Positions 16,483 through 24,257 of a DNA stretch of 25,182 nucleotides are shown in pieces; positions within the stretch are counted from its first letter, which is position 1; every line of letters begins with the position of its first letter. Source of the stretch: Pseudomonadota bacterium (GTDB lineage: Bacteria; Pseudomonadota; Alphaproteobacteria; Rhizobiales; Rhizobiaceae); contig JAEWPB010000175.1 of NCBI GenBank assembly GCA_023399465.1, positions 1-25,182 of the forward strand, written 5' to 3'. The notes under the pieces were generated by a model. That model was not told the origin of the DNA. It made no database searches and saw nothing but the letters and a program-made list of their open reading frames with translations. A program made the translations under genes and the position numbers.

Positions 16483-17361
16483 ATGCGCAACAGACTTGAC
16501 GCCCGCGAATACAAGCTTCTTCTCAATCCGGAAAAATTTCCGGAGCCGTTGAGCGAGGAGGGCGCGAACCGTTTCTGGGAGGAAAAACTCGTCCCGATCA
16601 TCGCCACCCGGCTGGACAAGCGGGATGGCGGCGCACCCCGCGCGGCCGAGAAGCTCGACAAGCTGCGCCAGCGCAACATCCGCTTCTGGGATACGGCCGA
16701 CTGCGCCCTGGCCGTGTCGAAACTGTCGCTGCGCAGCAGGGCGGAGGATGTCGACCCGAAGGTGTCGGAAGTAACGCTGAAGCTGCGGATGGCCGACTAT
16801 TTCGTCGTGGCCGGCACGGCGCTTCCCGCATCGGTCGAGGGCGCGGAAACCGAGTTCGAGGAGGATATCGCGCCACTCGAAGTCATGCCGGCGGCGCCGA
16901 GCCCGGGCGTGGTCTTTCCGGCGCGCTATTCGATCCGCAGCCGCTATTTCCTGTCGACCGGGCTGGAGATTGTTTGGGACCACCCGACCGATGAAACCCT
17001 GCATGACCTGTTTCCGACGCTCGAGGCGCTTCTGAAGCGCCCGCTCGTTTCCGGCAGGGAATTGATGGCCGGCCCGAGTATCTACGAGTTTGCCGCCAAG
17101 GGTGCGGCGGTGATCCTCGGCGCCAACATGATCGGACGTTTCACCTTGAGTACCTGGTACTTCGGCGAGCGATCGGGGAGCCCCGACATCGCCGAAATAT
17201 CGTTCAAGTGCGATCTCTCCGGCGGGAACATGCCCGGCAAGGTGGCCCGCCGGGCGCTGGACCTGTTCATCGGCATGCAGGCCGATCTCGGCGACTACGT
17301 GAACAGCGCCCATTCCAGCAAGACGGAAATGGCCCTGCCGAAACCCTGCGCGGCGATCTAG
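16483..17361 (+). CDS. CYTH-like (triphosphate tunnel) domain protein
   Basis: 292 residues, soluble, no signal peptide, with GAGGTGA a few bases before the ATG. Several segments match the CYTH fold: REYKLLLN at 8-15 in the place of the first-strand E-x-E-x-K motif (only E and K kept), FWDTADCALAVSKLSLRSR at 68-86, close to the usual YYDTxDxxLxxxGxxLRxR, SEVTLKLR at 95-102, RYSIRSR at 148-154, and AEISFKCD at 237-244. CYTH enzymes hydrolyse triphosphate-containing substrates or act as class IV adenylyl cyclases, holding the triphosphate with basic residues and the metal with acidic ones. Substrate here is unknown, and the long middle (110-200) is unlike compact CYTH proteins. The stop is 10 bp from that of the convergent SDR gene. 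The fold is an inference from motifs. Confidence 0.55.
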   Translation: MRNRLDAREYKLLLNPEKFPEPLSEEGANRFWEEKLVPIIATRLDKRDGGAPRAAEKLDKLRQRNIRFWDTADCALAVSKLSLRSRAEDVDPKVSEVTLKLRMADYFVVAGTALPASVEGAETEFEEDIAPLEVMPAAPSPGVVFPARYSIRSRYFLSTGLEIVWDHPTDETLHDLFPTLEALLKRPLVSGRELMAGPSIYEFAAKGAAVILGANMIGRFTLSTWYFGERSGSPDIAEISFKCDLSGGNMPGKVARRALDLFIGMQADLGDYVNSAHSSKTEMALPKPCAAI

Positions 17362-17371
17362 GCCGCGACAC

Positions 17372-18160
17372 CTAGACCGAGTGCGCCGCGCCGCCGTCGC
17401 AGCGGATCAGGCTGCCGGTGACATAGCTTGCCGGCTGGCTGCAGAGGAAAGCTGCCATCGCGGCGAACTCCTCGACCGTGCCGTAACGGCCAATTGGAAT
17501 GGCTTTCTGCGAGTTCGCCCGGACTTCCTCGATCGTCTTGCCGGTCAGCTTGGCGGTGGCGCCGTCGATCTGGTCCAGCCGGTCGGTGTGAATGCTGCCG
17601 GGCAGCAGCAGGTTCGCGGTGATGCCGTGGCGCGCCACTTCCGTCGCCAGCGTCTTGGACCAGCCGGCCAGAGCGGGGCGCAGCGTGTTGGACAGCGCCA
17701 GATAGGGGATCGGTTCGATGATCCCGGAGGAGGCGACGGTCAGGATGCGGCCCCAGCCCTGTTCCTTCATGGCCGGCACGAAGGCGTTGGTCAGGGTGAT
17801 GACGCGCAGCACCATCGACTGGAAATAGGTTTCCAGCTTGTCGACGGTCATCTCGTCGCTGGTGCCGGGCGGCGGGCCTCCGGTATTGTTGACGAGGATG
17901 TCTAGGCCGCCGAGCTTGTCCTTGACCGCGGCGACCATGGTCTCGACGAAGTCGGCATCGGAAAGGTCCGCCCAGACCCAGTCTGCCTTGCCGTTTCCTT
18001 CCGCGTTGATGGCGTCGCAATTGGCGGCGAGCCGGTCGCCGTTACGTCCGCAAAGCAGCACATTGGCGCCCTCGCGAGCAAGCGCCACGGCGATGCCGAG
18101 GCCAAGGCCGCGCGACGAGGCGAGAACGAGTGCGCGTTTTCCCTTGATGCCGAGATCCAT
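17372..18160 (-). CDS. Atypical short-chain dehydrogenase/reductase
   Basis: 262 residues with the SDR Rossmann fold. The nucleotide loop is ASSRGLGLG (14-22) in place of TGxxxGxG, NNTGG stands for the NNAG motif (91-95), and the C-terminal GSLIRCDGG is typical. The catalytic segment is altered: Ser144/Ser145 are present, but where Y-x-x-x-K is expected the sequence reads YLALSN (153-158), so the lysine is Asn158 and Tyr153 is one residue out of register. This matches a known 3-ketoacyl-ACP-reductase-like subgroup without the full SDR tetrad. Its reaction is unknown. The start has an excellent AGGAAGGAG. It begins 37 bp after the FAD-linked oxidase gene on the same strand, so the two are probably co-transcribed. 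Confidence 0.85.
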   Translation of the reverse strand: MDLGIKGKRALVLASSRGLGLGIAVALAREGANVLLCGRNGDRLAANCDAINAEGNGKADWVWADLSDADFVETMVAAVKDKLGGLDILVNNTGGPPPGTSDEMTVDKLETYFQSMVLRVITLTNAFVPAMKEQGWGRILTVASSGIIEPIPYLALSNTLRPALAGWSKTLATEVARHGITANLLLPGSIHTDRLDQIDGATAKLTGKTIEEVRANSQKAIPIGRYGTVEEFAAMAAFLCSQPASYVTGSLIRCDGGAAHSV

Positions 18161-18197
18161 GATGGGGCTCCTTCCTGTATGACTTCGGGCGGCCGGC

Positions 18198-19598
18198 CTA
18201 GTAGGGCACCTTGCCGGGATTGAAGAGGTTGTCGGGGTCGAGCATCGCCTTCACCGCCTGCGCCAATCCGCGCCGCTCGGCATTGCCATAGGTGAAATAG
18301 ACGCGGCGCTTCTCCAGACCAGCACCGTGCTCGGCGGAAAAACTGCCGCCGAGCCCGCGGATGCCGGCATAGACGGCGTCCTCGATCCGCTCCTTGTCGC
18401 TTGCCGACACTTCCGTGCCCGCGCCGCTGACCGAGATGTGCAGGTTGCCATCGGCGATATGGCCGAAGACGTAGACGCCGTAGTCGGGGTTTGCGGCGCT
18501 GAGGCGGGCATTGAGGGCAGCCACGTAGGTGTCGAGTTCGCCGGGCGGGACCGAGACGTCGAAGGACGGGGCTGCCGGATGCAGCCGGTACATGAAGTCC
18601 GAATCCTCCCGCAGTTCCCAGAACTTCCGCGACTGGTCCAGCGACTGGGCGACAATGCCGCCGCAGAGGTCCAGGGAGCCCCAGAGAGTTTCCAGCCCGG
18701 CCTCCAGTGCGGCGCTTGCGGCATCCGTGCTTTCAGCCGAGAGTTCGACCAGCAGGACAGCGGGCGTCGCTTCGGGCAGCCAGTCGAGATCGAAGCCATG
18801 GATCATCGCGCTGTCGCGGATGAACTGCTCCCACATCAGTTCGGCACCTTCGAGCATCACCGCCGGCTCGGCCCGGAAATGCGAGACGACCGCAAGCGCG
18901 TCGGCGGCGTTCCTGACCCCGATCAGGGCGGTCGCTCGGGCGGTCTTCAGCGTTTCGAGCTTCAGGACGACGCGGGTGACGATGCCGTATGCACCTTCCG
19001 CGCCGATGAACAACTGCTTCATGTCGGCACCGGCGCTGACCTTCACCACTTCGGTGAGGTCGTTGAAAATCGTGCCGTCGGGAAGCACGGCCTCGAGACC
19101 CAGCACCTGGTGGCGCATGACGCCGTTGCGGAAGGCGAGGATGCCGCCGGCATTGGTCGAGACCATGCCGCCGATGGTGGCGCTGCCGCGCGCCGCAAGG
19201 TCGATGCCCGGTGTCAGGCCATGGATGGCGGCGGCTTCCTGCAGTGCCTGGAGGGTAACCCCGGCCTGGACGACAGCGATACGGGCGGCGGGATCGATCA
19301 GTTCGATCGCCGCGAGTTTCTCGGTCGAGACGATCAATTCTCCGGCGCGACTGACGCCGCCGCCGACGAGGCCGGTGCGGCCGCCCTGCGGCACGATCGC
19401 GACCTTTTCGCGCCGGCACCAGCGGACGAGTTCGGCGACGGCCTCGGTGGTGGCCGGGAGCGCCATGACGCCGGCGCCGAAGTTGTCCGGGTGCTCGCCC
19501 GGATGACGCCCGGCCAGGGTCTCGGGGCCAAGAAGCGTGATGTCGGCGGCGATCTCCTGCAGCCGCGGGAGAAGCGTGTGGGCGGGGAGGGAATTCAT
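18198..19598 (-). CDS. FAD-linked oxidase, D-2-hydroxyacid (D-lactate/D-2-hydroxyglutarate) dehydrogenase type
   Basis: 466 residues from the ATG at 19598, preceded by AAGGA; an upstream ATG at 19664 lacks conservation. The N-terminal half is the PCMH FAD-binding fold with PQGGRTGLVGGGVS (70-83), GVTLQALQEAAA (113-124) and RGSATIGGMVSTNAGG (137-152). The C-terminal half is the FAD-oxidase cap with GHIADGNLH (379-387), whose two histidines probably bind a metal, EHGAG at 423-427, and the usual ending DPDNLFNPGK. Enzymes of this GlcD/D2HGDH group oxidise D-2-hydroxyacids to 2-oxoacids and pass electrons to quinone, cytochrome or ETF. The exact substrate is not readable. It is the first gene of a likely two-gene unit with the SDR. 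ETF-QO lies divergently next door, which may or may not be functional. Confidence 0.88.
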   Translation of the reverse strand: MNSLPAHTLLPRLQEIAADITLLGPETLAGRHPGEHPDNFGAGVMALPATTEAVAELVRWCRREKVAIVPQGGRTGLVGGGVSRAGELIVSTEKLAAIELIDPAARIAVVQAGVTLQALQEAAAIHGLTPGIDLAARGSATIGGMVSTNAGGILAFRNGVMRHQVLGLEAVLPDGTIFNDLTEVVKVSAGADMKQLFIGAEGAYGIVTRVVLKLETLKTARATALIGVRNAADALAVVSHFRAEPAVMLEGAELMWEQFIRDSAMIHGFDLDWLPEATPAVLLVELSAESTDAASAALEAGLETLWGSLDLCGGIVAQSLDQSRKFWELREDSDFMYRLHPAAPSFDVSVPPGELDTYVAALNARLSAANPDYGVYVFGHIADGNLHISVSGAGTEVSASDKERIEDAVYAGIRGLGGSFSAEHGAGLEKRRVYFTYGNAERRGLAQAVKAMLDPDNLFNPGKVPY

Positions 19599-19858
19599 CG
19601 ACCGATCCTTTTTGACGGGGCAACCGCTGAGCGCATCGGTAGTCGCCAATACCAGCGGAATCAAGCGCCTATCGGATACCGCTTTTTATTGACGTGAACG
19701 TGCACGTAAAATAGTTTTCGTCACGCAGCGTAACCTCTGTGCAAATTGCGGGTCTGCCTGTCGCATCCCGGCTCGACAAGTGGCTCCTGTTTTGACAAGA
19801 GATATGACCGAAAAAAGGGGACGGCCCGGGCAGACGCCAGGCTTAGTGGAGATGGAAC
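19599..19858. promoter_or_regulatory. Divergent promoter region with triple-ACGT operator candidate before etf-QO
   Basis: A plus-strand promoter candidate is TTGACG (19689-19694), a 17 bp spacer, TAGTTT (19712-19717). Overlapping it is a symmetric array of three ACGT cores spaced 6 bp apart (19692-19695, 19698-19701, 19704-19707), flanked by TTG on the left and AAA on the right; the inner ACGTGCACGT (19698-19707) is a perfect palindrome. Overlapping 16-mers match TTNACGTNNACGTNAA with one mismatch each. That form resembles, as I recall it, the operator of the MerR-family regulator LiuR of branched-chain amino acid breakdown. GGAG precedes the ETF-QO ATG. Confidence 0.5.
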
Positions 19859-21523
19859 ATGAGTGAAGTACAGGATCTGCCCGAGCGCGAAAGCATGGAA
19901 TTCGACGTCGTCATCGTCGGGGCTGGCCCCGCCGGCCTGTCGGCAGCAATCCGCCTGAAGCAGATCAATCCGGATCTGACCGTCGTGGTCCTTGAAAAGG
20001 GCTCGGAAGTCGGCGCCCATATCCTGTCCGGTGCCGTCGTCGATCCGATCGGCATCGATCGCCTTCTGCCCGACTGGCGCGAGGACGACAGCCATCCCTT
20101 CAAGACCGAAGTGACGGACGACCAGTTCCTGTTCCTCGGCCCGGCCGGCTCCATCCGCCTGCCGAACGCCTTCATGCCGCCGCTGATGAACAACCACGGC
20201 AACTACATCGTCTCGCTCGGCAATGTCTGTCGCTGGCTCGCCGAGAAGGCGGAAGCGCTCGGCGTCGAGATCTATCCGGGCTTTGCCGCCACGGAAGTGC
20301 TCTACAACGACCAGGGTGCCGTCATCGGCGTCGCCACCGGCGACATGGGCATCGAGCGCAATGGCGAGCCCGGCCCGAACTACACCCGCGGCATGGAGCT
20401 GCTCGGCAAGTACACCCTCATCGGCGAGGGCGTGCGTGGCTCGCTCGCCAAGCACCTGATCGCCCATTACAAGCTGAGCGAGGGCCGCGAGCCCGGCAAG
20501 TTCGGCATCGGCATCAAGGAGCTCTGGGAAGTCAAGCCGGAGAACCACAAGCCGGGCCTCGTCCAGCACTCCTTCGGCTGGCCGCTCGACATGAAGACCG
20601 GGGGCGGTTCGTTCCTCTATCATCTGGAAGACAATCTCGTCGCCGTCGGCTTCGTCGTCCACCTGAACTACAAGAACCCCTATCTCTTCCCGTTCGAGGA
20701 GTTCCAGCGCTTCAAGACCCATCCGGCGATCCGCGGCACCTTCGAAGGCGGCAAGCGCATCTCCTACGGCGCGCGCGCGATCACCGAGGGCGGCTGGCAG
20801 TCGGTGCCGAAGCTTTCCTTCCCGGGCGGCGCACTGATCGGCTGTTCGGCCGGTTTCGTCAACGTGCCACGCATCAAGGGCAGCCACAACGCCGTGCTTT
20901 CGGGCATGCTGGCGGCCGAAAAACTGGCGGCGGCGATCGCCGACGGCCGCGCCAATGACGAGCCGATCGAGATCGAGAACGAATGGCGCTCGACCGATAT
21001 CGGCACGGACCTGAAGCGGGTGCGCAACGTCAAGCCGCTGTGGTCGAAGTTCGGTACCGTGGTCGGCGTCGCACTCGGCGGCCTCGACATGTGGACCAAC
21101 ACCCTCTTCGGCTTCTCCTTCTTCGGCACGCTGAAGCACGGCAAGACCGATGCCGCCTCGCTGGAGCCCGCCGCCAAGCACAAGAAGATCGACTATCCGA
21201 AGCCGGACGGTGTGCTGACCTTCGACCGCCTCTCCTCGGTGTTCCTGTCGAACACCAACCACGAGGAAGACCAGCCGGTCCACCTGCAGGTTGGCGATCT
21301 CGCCCTGCAGAAGACCTCTGAACATGATATCTTTGCCGGACCGTCGACCCGTTATTGCCCGGCGGGCGTCTATGAGTGGGTGGAGAAGGACGGCCAGGAC
21401 GTCTTCGTCATCAATGCCCAGAACTGCGTCCATTGCAAAACCTGCGACATCAAGGATCCGAACCAGAACATCAACTGGGTCCCGCCGCAGGGCGGCGAGG
21501 GACCGGTCTATCCGAACATGTAA
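19859..21523 (+). CDS. etf-QO: Electron transfer flavoprotein-ubiquinone oxidoreductase
   Basis: 554 residues, full length. The FAD-binding dinucleotide fold is at the N-terminus (VVIVGAGPAGLSAAIRLKQ, glycines at 21-26) and the ferredoxin-like 4Fe-4S end carries Cys500, Cys523, Cys526 and Cys529 (CPAGVYEW then NCVHCKTCDI). The middle holds the quinone-binding and membrane-surface parts, for example the SLGNVCRWLAEKAEALGVEI block and GGWQSVPKLSFPGGALIG, SAGFVNVPRIKGSHNAVLSG. It takes electrons from reduced ETF, loaded by acyl-CoA, isovaleryl-CoA and dimethylglycine dehydrogenases, to ubiquinone at the inner membrane. The ATG at 19859 has GGAG upstream. The branched-chain aminotransferase gene follows after 24 bp, so both likely share one transcript ending at the terminator near 22,690. 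Confidence 0.96.
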   Translation: MSEVQDLPERESMEFDVVIVGAGPAGLSAAIRLKQINPDLTVVVLEKGSEVGAHILSGAVVDPIGIDRLLPDWREDDSHPFKTEVTDDQFLFLGPAGSIRLPNAFMPPLMNNHGNYIVSLGNVCRWLAEKAEALGVEIYPGFAATEVLYNDQGAVIGVATGDMGIERNGEPGPNYTRGMELLGKYTLIGEGVRGSLAKHLIAHYKLSEGREPGKFGIGIKELWEVKPENHKPGLVQHSFGWPLDMKTGGGSFLYHLEDNLVAVGFVVHLNYKNPYLFPFEEFQRFKTHPAIRGTFEGGKRISYGARAITEGGWQSVPKLSFPGGALIGCSAGFVNVPRIKGSHNAVLSGMLAAEKLAAAIADGRANDEPIEIENEWRSTDIGTDLKRVRNVKPLWSKFGTVVGVALGGLDMWTNTLFGFSFFGTLKHGKTDAASLEPAAKHKKIDYPKPDGVLTFDRLSSVFLSNTNHEEDQPVHLQVGDLALQKTSEHDIFAGPSTRYCPAGVYEWVEKDGQDVFVINAQNCVHCKTCDIKDPNQNINWVPPQGGEGPVYPNM

Positions 21524-21547
21524 TGATAATTGAAAGGCCGGTTTCAA

Positions 21548-22642
21548 ATGACCGTAACCACGCACTTCGAGATCAAGCCGAACGCTAACCCCATGCCGCA
21601 GGGCGAGCGGGAAAAGGCGTTCGAAAACCTGGGCTTCGGCACGCTGTTCAGCGATCACATGGCGGTAATCCGCTGGTCGGCGGAGCAGGGATGGCATGGC
21701 GCCGAGATCACCGCCCGTGCTCCCTTCGCCATCGATCCGGCAAGTGCCGTCCTGCACTACGCCCAGGAAATCTTCGAAGGGATGAAAGCCTACCGCGCGG
21801 CGGATGATCGCGTCGTGCTGTTCCGTCCGGAAGAGAACGCCCGCCGCTTTGCGGCCTCTGCCGAGCGCATGGCGATGCCGGTCGTGCCGGAGGAGATGTT
21901 CCTGAAGGCCGTCGAGGAACTGGTGCGGATCGACAGCGCCTGGATCCCGAAGGGCGAGGGCAGTCTTTACCTTCGTCCGTTCATGTTCGCGAGCGAAGCC
22001 TTCCTCGGCGTGCGTCCGTCGCGGGAATATATCTTCTGCGTCATCGCATCGCCGGTCGGCCCGTACTTCAAGGGCGGAGCCAAGCCGGTCACCCTCTGGG
22101 TCAGCGAGCACTACACCCGCGCCGCCCCCGGCGGCACCGGCGCAGCAAAGTGCGGCGGCAACTACGCCGGCAGCCTCGTGGCACAGGCTGAAGCCTCACG
22201 CCAGGGATGCGACCAGGTCGTCTTCCTCGATGCGGCCGAACACCGCTGGGTCGAGGAACTCGGCGGCATGAACGTCTTCTTCGTCATGGACGATGGCTCC
22301 ATCGTCACCCCGCCGCTCAATGGCACGATCCTGCCCGGCATCACCCGCGCCTCGCTGATCGCGCTTGCCCGCGAGAGCGGCATCACCGTCGACGAACGGC
22401 CCTATTCCTTCGAGGAATGGAAGGCGGACGCCGCCAGCGGCAAGCTGCGCGAGGCCTTTGCCTGCGGTACCGCGGCTGTCGTCGCTGCAATCGGTGCCGT
22501 TCGCTACACCGGCGGGGAGTTCAAGATCGCCGGTGGCGTGACTGGCCCGGTGACGGAAAAGCTCCGCGCGCAGCTGGTCGGCATCCAACGCGGCGAACAG
22601 GCCGATAGCCATGGCTGGGTGCATGAAATCGCCGGCATCTAA
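21548..22642 (+). CDS. ilvE: Branched-chain amino acid aminotransferase
   Basis: 364 residues from the ATG at 21548 (a TTG six codons upstream has no ribosome-site advantage). It is a class IV (fold-type IV) PLP enzyme of the longer BCAT type: HYAQEIFEGMKAYR (70-83), YLRPFMFASEAFLGVRPS (141-158), RAAPGGTGAAKCGGNYAGSL (191-210) with the PLP-binding Lys201, EELGGMNVFFV (236-246) and LNGTILPGITRASL (257-270). It interconverts Leu, Ile and Val with their 2-oxo acids, using 2-oxoglutarate/glutamate, in the cytoplasm, both for synthesis and as the first step of breakdown. Placement after ETF-QO, which re-oxidises isovaleryl-CoA dehydrogenase through ETF, and behind a LiuR-like operator, hints at a catabolic role here. 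Confidence 0.95.
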   Translation: MTVTTHFEIKPNANPMPQGEREKAFENLGFGTLFSDHMAVIRWSAEQGWHGAEITARAPFAIDPASAVLHYAQEIFEGMKAYRAADDRVVLFRPEENARRFAASAERMAMPVVPEEMFLKAVEELVRIDSAWIPKGEGSLYLRPFMFASEAFLGVRPSREYIFCVIASPVGPYFKGGAKPVTLWVSEHYTRAAPGGTGAAKCGGNYAGSLVAQAEASRQGCDQVVFLDAAEHRWVEELGGMNVFFVMDDGSIVTPPLNGTILPGITRASLIALARESGITVDERPYSFEEWKADAASGKLREAFACGTAAVVAAIGAVRYTGGEFKIAGGVTGPVTEKLRAQLVGIQRGEQADSHGWVHEIAGI

Positions 22643-22664
22643 GCAGAAACGGCTTCGATGAAAT

Positions 22665-22698
22665 AAGGCCGGCTCCGAATACGGGGCCGGCCTTTTCT
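22665..22698 (+). terminator. Strong rho-independent terminator after ilvE
   Basis: AAGGCCGGCTCC (22665-22676) pairs with GGGGCCGGCCTT (22683-22694) over 12 bp with a single G-T wobble and a 6 nt loop, followed by TTTTCTGTTTCT. It starts 22 bp past the ilvE stop. On the other strand no real T tract follows, so it mainly serves etf-QO-ilvE. Confidence 0.88.
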
Positions 22699-22732
22699 GT
22701 TTCTGGGATTGGCGCGGGTTTGAACTGATCCG

Positions 22733-23956
22733 TCAGTGGCGCACGGCTGCCTTCTCCAGTCGCCAGGAGAGCGCGAAAACGACCAGCCCGAGCGCCGAGA
22801 GAATGGCGCCGACATAGCCGGTGGAGGCAAAGCCGTAGCCCCAGGCAATCGCCAGGCCGCCGAGCCAGGCGCCGAGCGCATTGGCGATGTTGAAGGCGGA
22901 ATGGTTGGAGGCGGCGGCAAGCGTCTGCGCATCGGCGGCGACATCCATCAGCCGCGTCTGGATCGCCGGACCGGCGGCAAAGCTGCAACCGACGAGATAG
23001 ACGCAAAGACAGAGCATGAACGGGCTTGCCGCGGTCAGCGAGAAGACCGACTGCACGACGATGTTGAACAGAAGCGTGCCGCCGATGGTGCCCATCAGCG
23101 TCTTGTCGGCGAGTTTGGAGCCGAGGATGTTGCCAGTGATCATGCCGACGCCGAAAATGGCGAGCACGATCGACACCATGCTTTCCGGCATCATCGCGAC
23201 CTTTGTCGTCGTGGAGGCGATGTAGCTGAAGATCGAGAACATGCCGCCGAATCCGACCGCGGCGATCGCCAGCGTCAGCAACACCTGCGGGCGCTTGAAG
23301 GCGGTCAGTTCGCGCATGGGGCTCGCGCCTTCAGTCGCTTTGTCCTTCGGCAGGTAGATCCAGATCAGCATAACCGTCAGCGCACCGATGCCGCCGACGA
23401 GCAGGAAGGCGCTACGCCATTCGAGTGTCTGGCCGAGCCATGTGGCGAGCGGGGTGCCGAGGAGCGTCGCGACCGTCAAGCCGAGCATGACGCGGCCGAC
23501 GGCCTGCGCCCGCTTGTGGATCGGCACCATCGACGCTGCGACGAGCGCGGCGACGCCGAAATAGGCGCCATGCGGCAGGCCGGAGATGAAGCGCAGCAGG
23601 GTGAAGGAGAGGAAATCGGGCGCAATGGCGCTCAGCACATTGCCGAGCGCGAACACCGCCATCAGTACCAGCAGCAGGTTGCGCCGCGACATCTTTGCGG
23701 CCATCACCGCGATGATCGGTGCGCCGACGACGACGCCGAGCGCATAGGCACTGATGACATAGCCCGCCTGCGGCGTGGTCACGGCAAAGGTATCGGCGAC
23801 TTCCGGCAGCAACCCCATGATCGCGAATTCCCCGGTGCCGATGGCAAAGCCCCCGACGGCAAGAGCGATCTCGATCAGCGCCGCAGTCAGTCGCGGGACC
23901 GGTCGTACTTCGCGGGGCGCGGCAGCGGCAGAGTCGTCGAGGGCAATATTGGTCAC
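22733..23956 (-). CDS. MFS exporter, DHA1 family (AraJ/YdhP-like)
   Basis: I place the start at the GTG at 23956 (GTG ACC AAT ATT), which has AGGA about 7 bases upstream; the frame stays open to an ATG at 24022 but the added residues look non-coding. The protein is 407 residues with about 12 membrane helices. Diagnostic DHA1 stretches are IALAVGGFAIGTGEFAIMGL in helix 1, LPEVADTFAVTTPQAGYVIS, RFISGLPHGAYFGVAALVA in helix 4, and VATLLGTPLATWLGQTLEWR in helix 5, resembling the E. coli AraJ/YdhP group of sugar or drug efflux proteins. Substrate unknown. It is convergent with ilvE and divergent from the diacylglycerol kinase-like gene at 24258. Confidence 0.88.
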   Translation of the reverse strand: MTNIALDDSAAAAPREVRPVPRLTAALIEIALAVGGFAIGTGEFAIMGLLPEVADTFAVTTPQAGYVISAYALGVVVGAPIIAVMAAKMSRRNLLLVLMAVFALGNVLSAIAPDFLSFTLLRFISGLPHGAYFGVAALVAASMVPIHKRAQAVGRVMLGLTVATLLGTPLATWLGQTLEWRSAFLLVGGIGALTVMLIWIYLPKDKATEGASPMRELTAFKRPQVLLTLAIAAVGFGGMFSIFSYIASTTTKVAMMPESMVSIVLAIFGVGMITGNILGSKLADKTLMGTIGGTLLFNIVVQSVFSLTAASPFMLCLCVYLVGCSFAAGPAIQTRLMDVAADAQTLAAASNHSAFNIANALGAWLGGLAIAWGYGFASTGYVGAILSALGLVVFALSWRLEKAAVRH

Positions 23957-24257
23957 GGCAGGTTCCTGAAAATTGCAAATGCTGCGTGTCTGTAGAGGGG
24001 CATGCATGCGCGCAGCTTGCACGGTCTCCGGTCAAGGCGAGAACTTGCCGGAGCCTCTTCGTCGAGCGGCGCGGGGATTGGTATGATTTATCGGCAATTG
24101 CGCCATTGCGGTCGACCGCCATTTTTGCAAGGCGGCCCTGCACCGCGTACATGCTTGTGCGGTCCGGCCAGGCGTCCGGGCGCCAGAGCCTTCGCCTTGA
24201 ATTGCTTAAATAAGCGCCAATATAGGGAAGGCGACGGATTGGAGCATCGAAACCGGC
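23957..24257. promoter_or_regulatory. Divergent intergenic region, MFS exporter / diacylglycerol kinase-like gene
   Basis: About 300 bp. A plus-strand promoter candidate is TTGAAT (24197-24202), an 18 bp spacer, TATAGG (24221-24226), with the dyad GCTTA-AA-TAAGC (24204-24215) in the spacer. Further upstream are a perfect 12 bp palindrome GCGGTCGACCGC (24108-24119) and the 8 bp GCAATTGC (24094-24101). These could bind a regulator of the MFS gene. No gene is seen. Confidence 0.4.

Noticed and set aside
17358..17375. CTAGG/CCTAG repeat containing both convergent stop codons
   Set aside because: The arms are only 5 bp with an 8 nt loop; two TAG stops facing each other produce most of it by chance.
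19721..22111. Long minus-strand open frame spanning ETF-QO and the start of ilvE
   Set aside because: It covers two genes with full sets of family motifs on the other strand; composition is that of an antisense frame.
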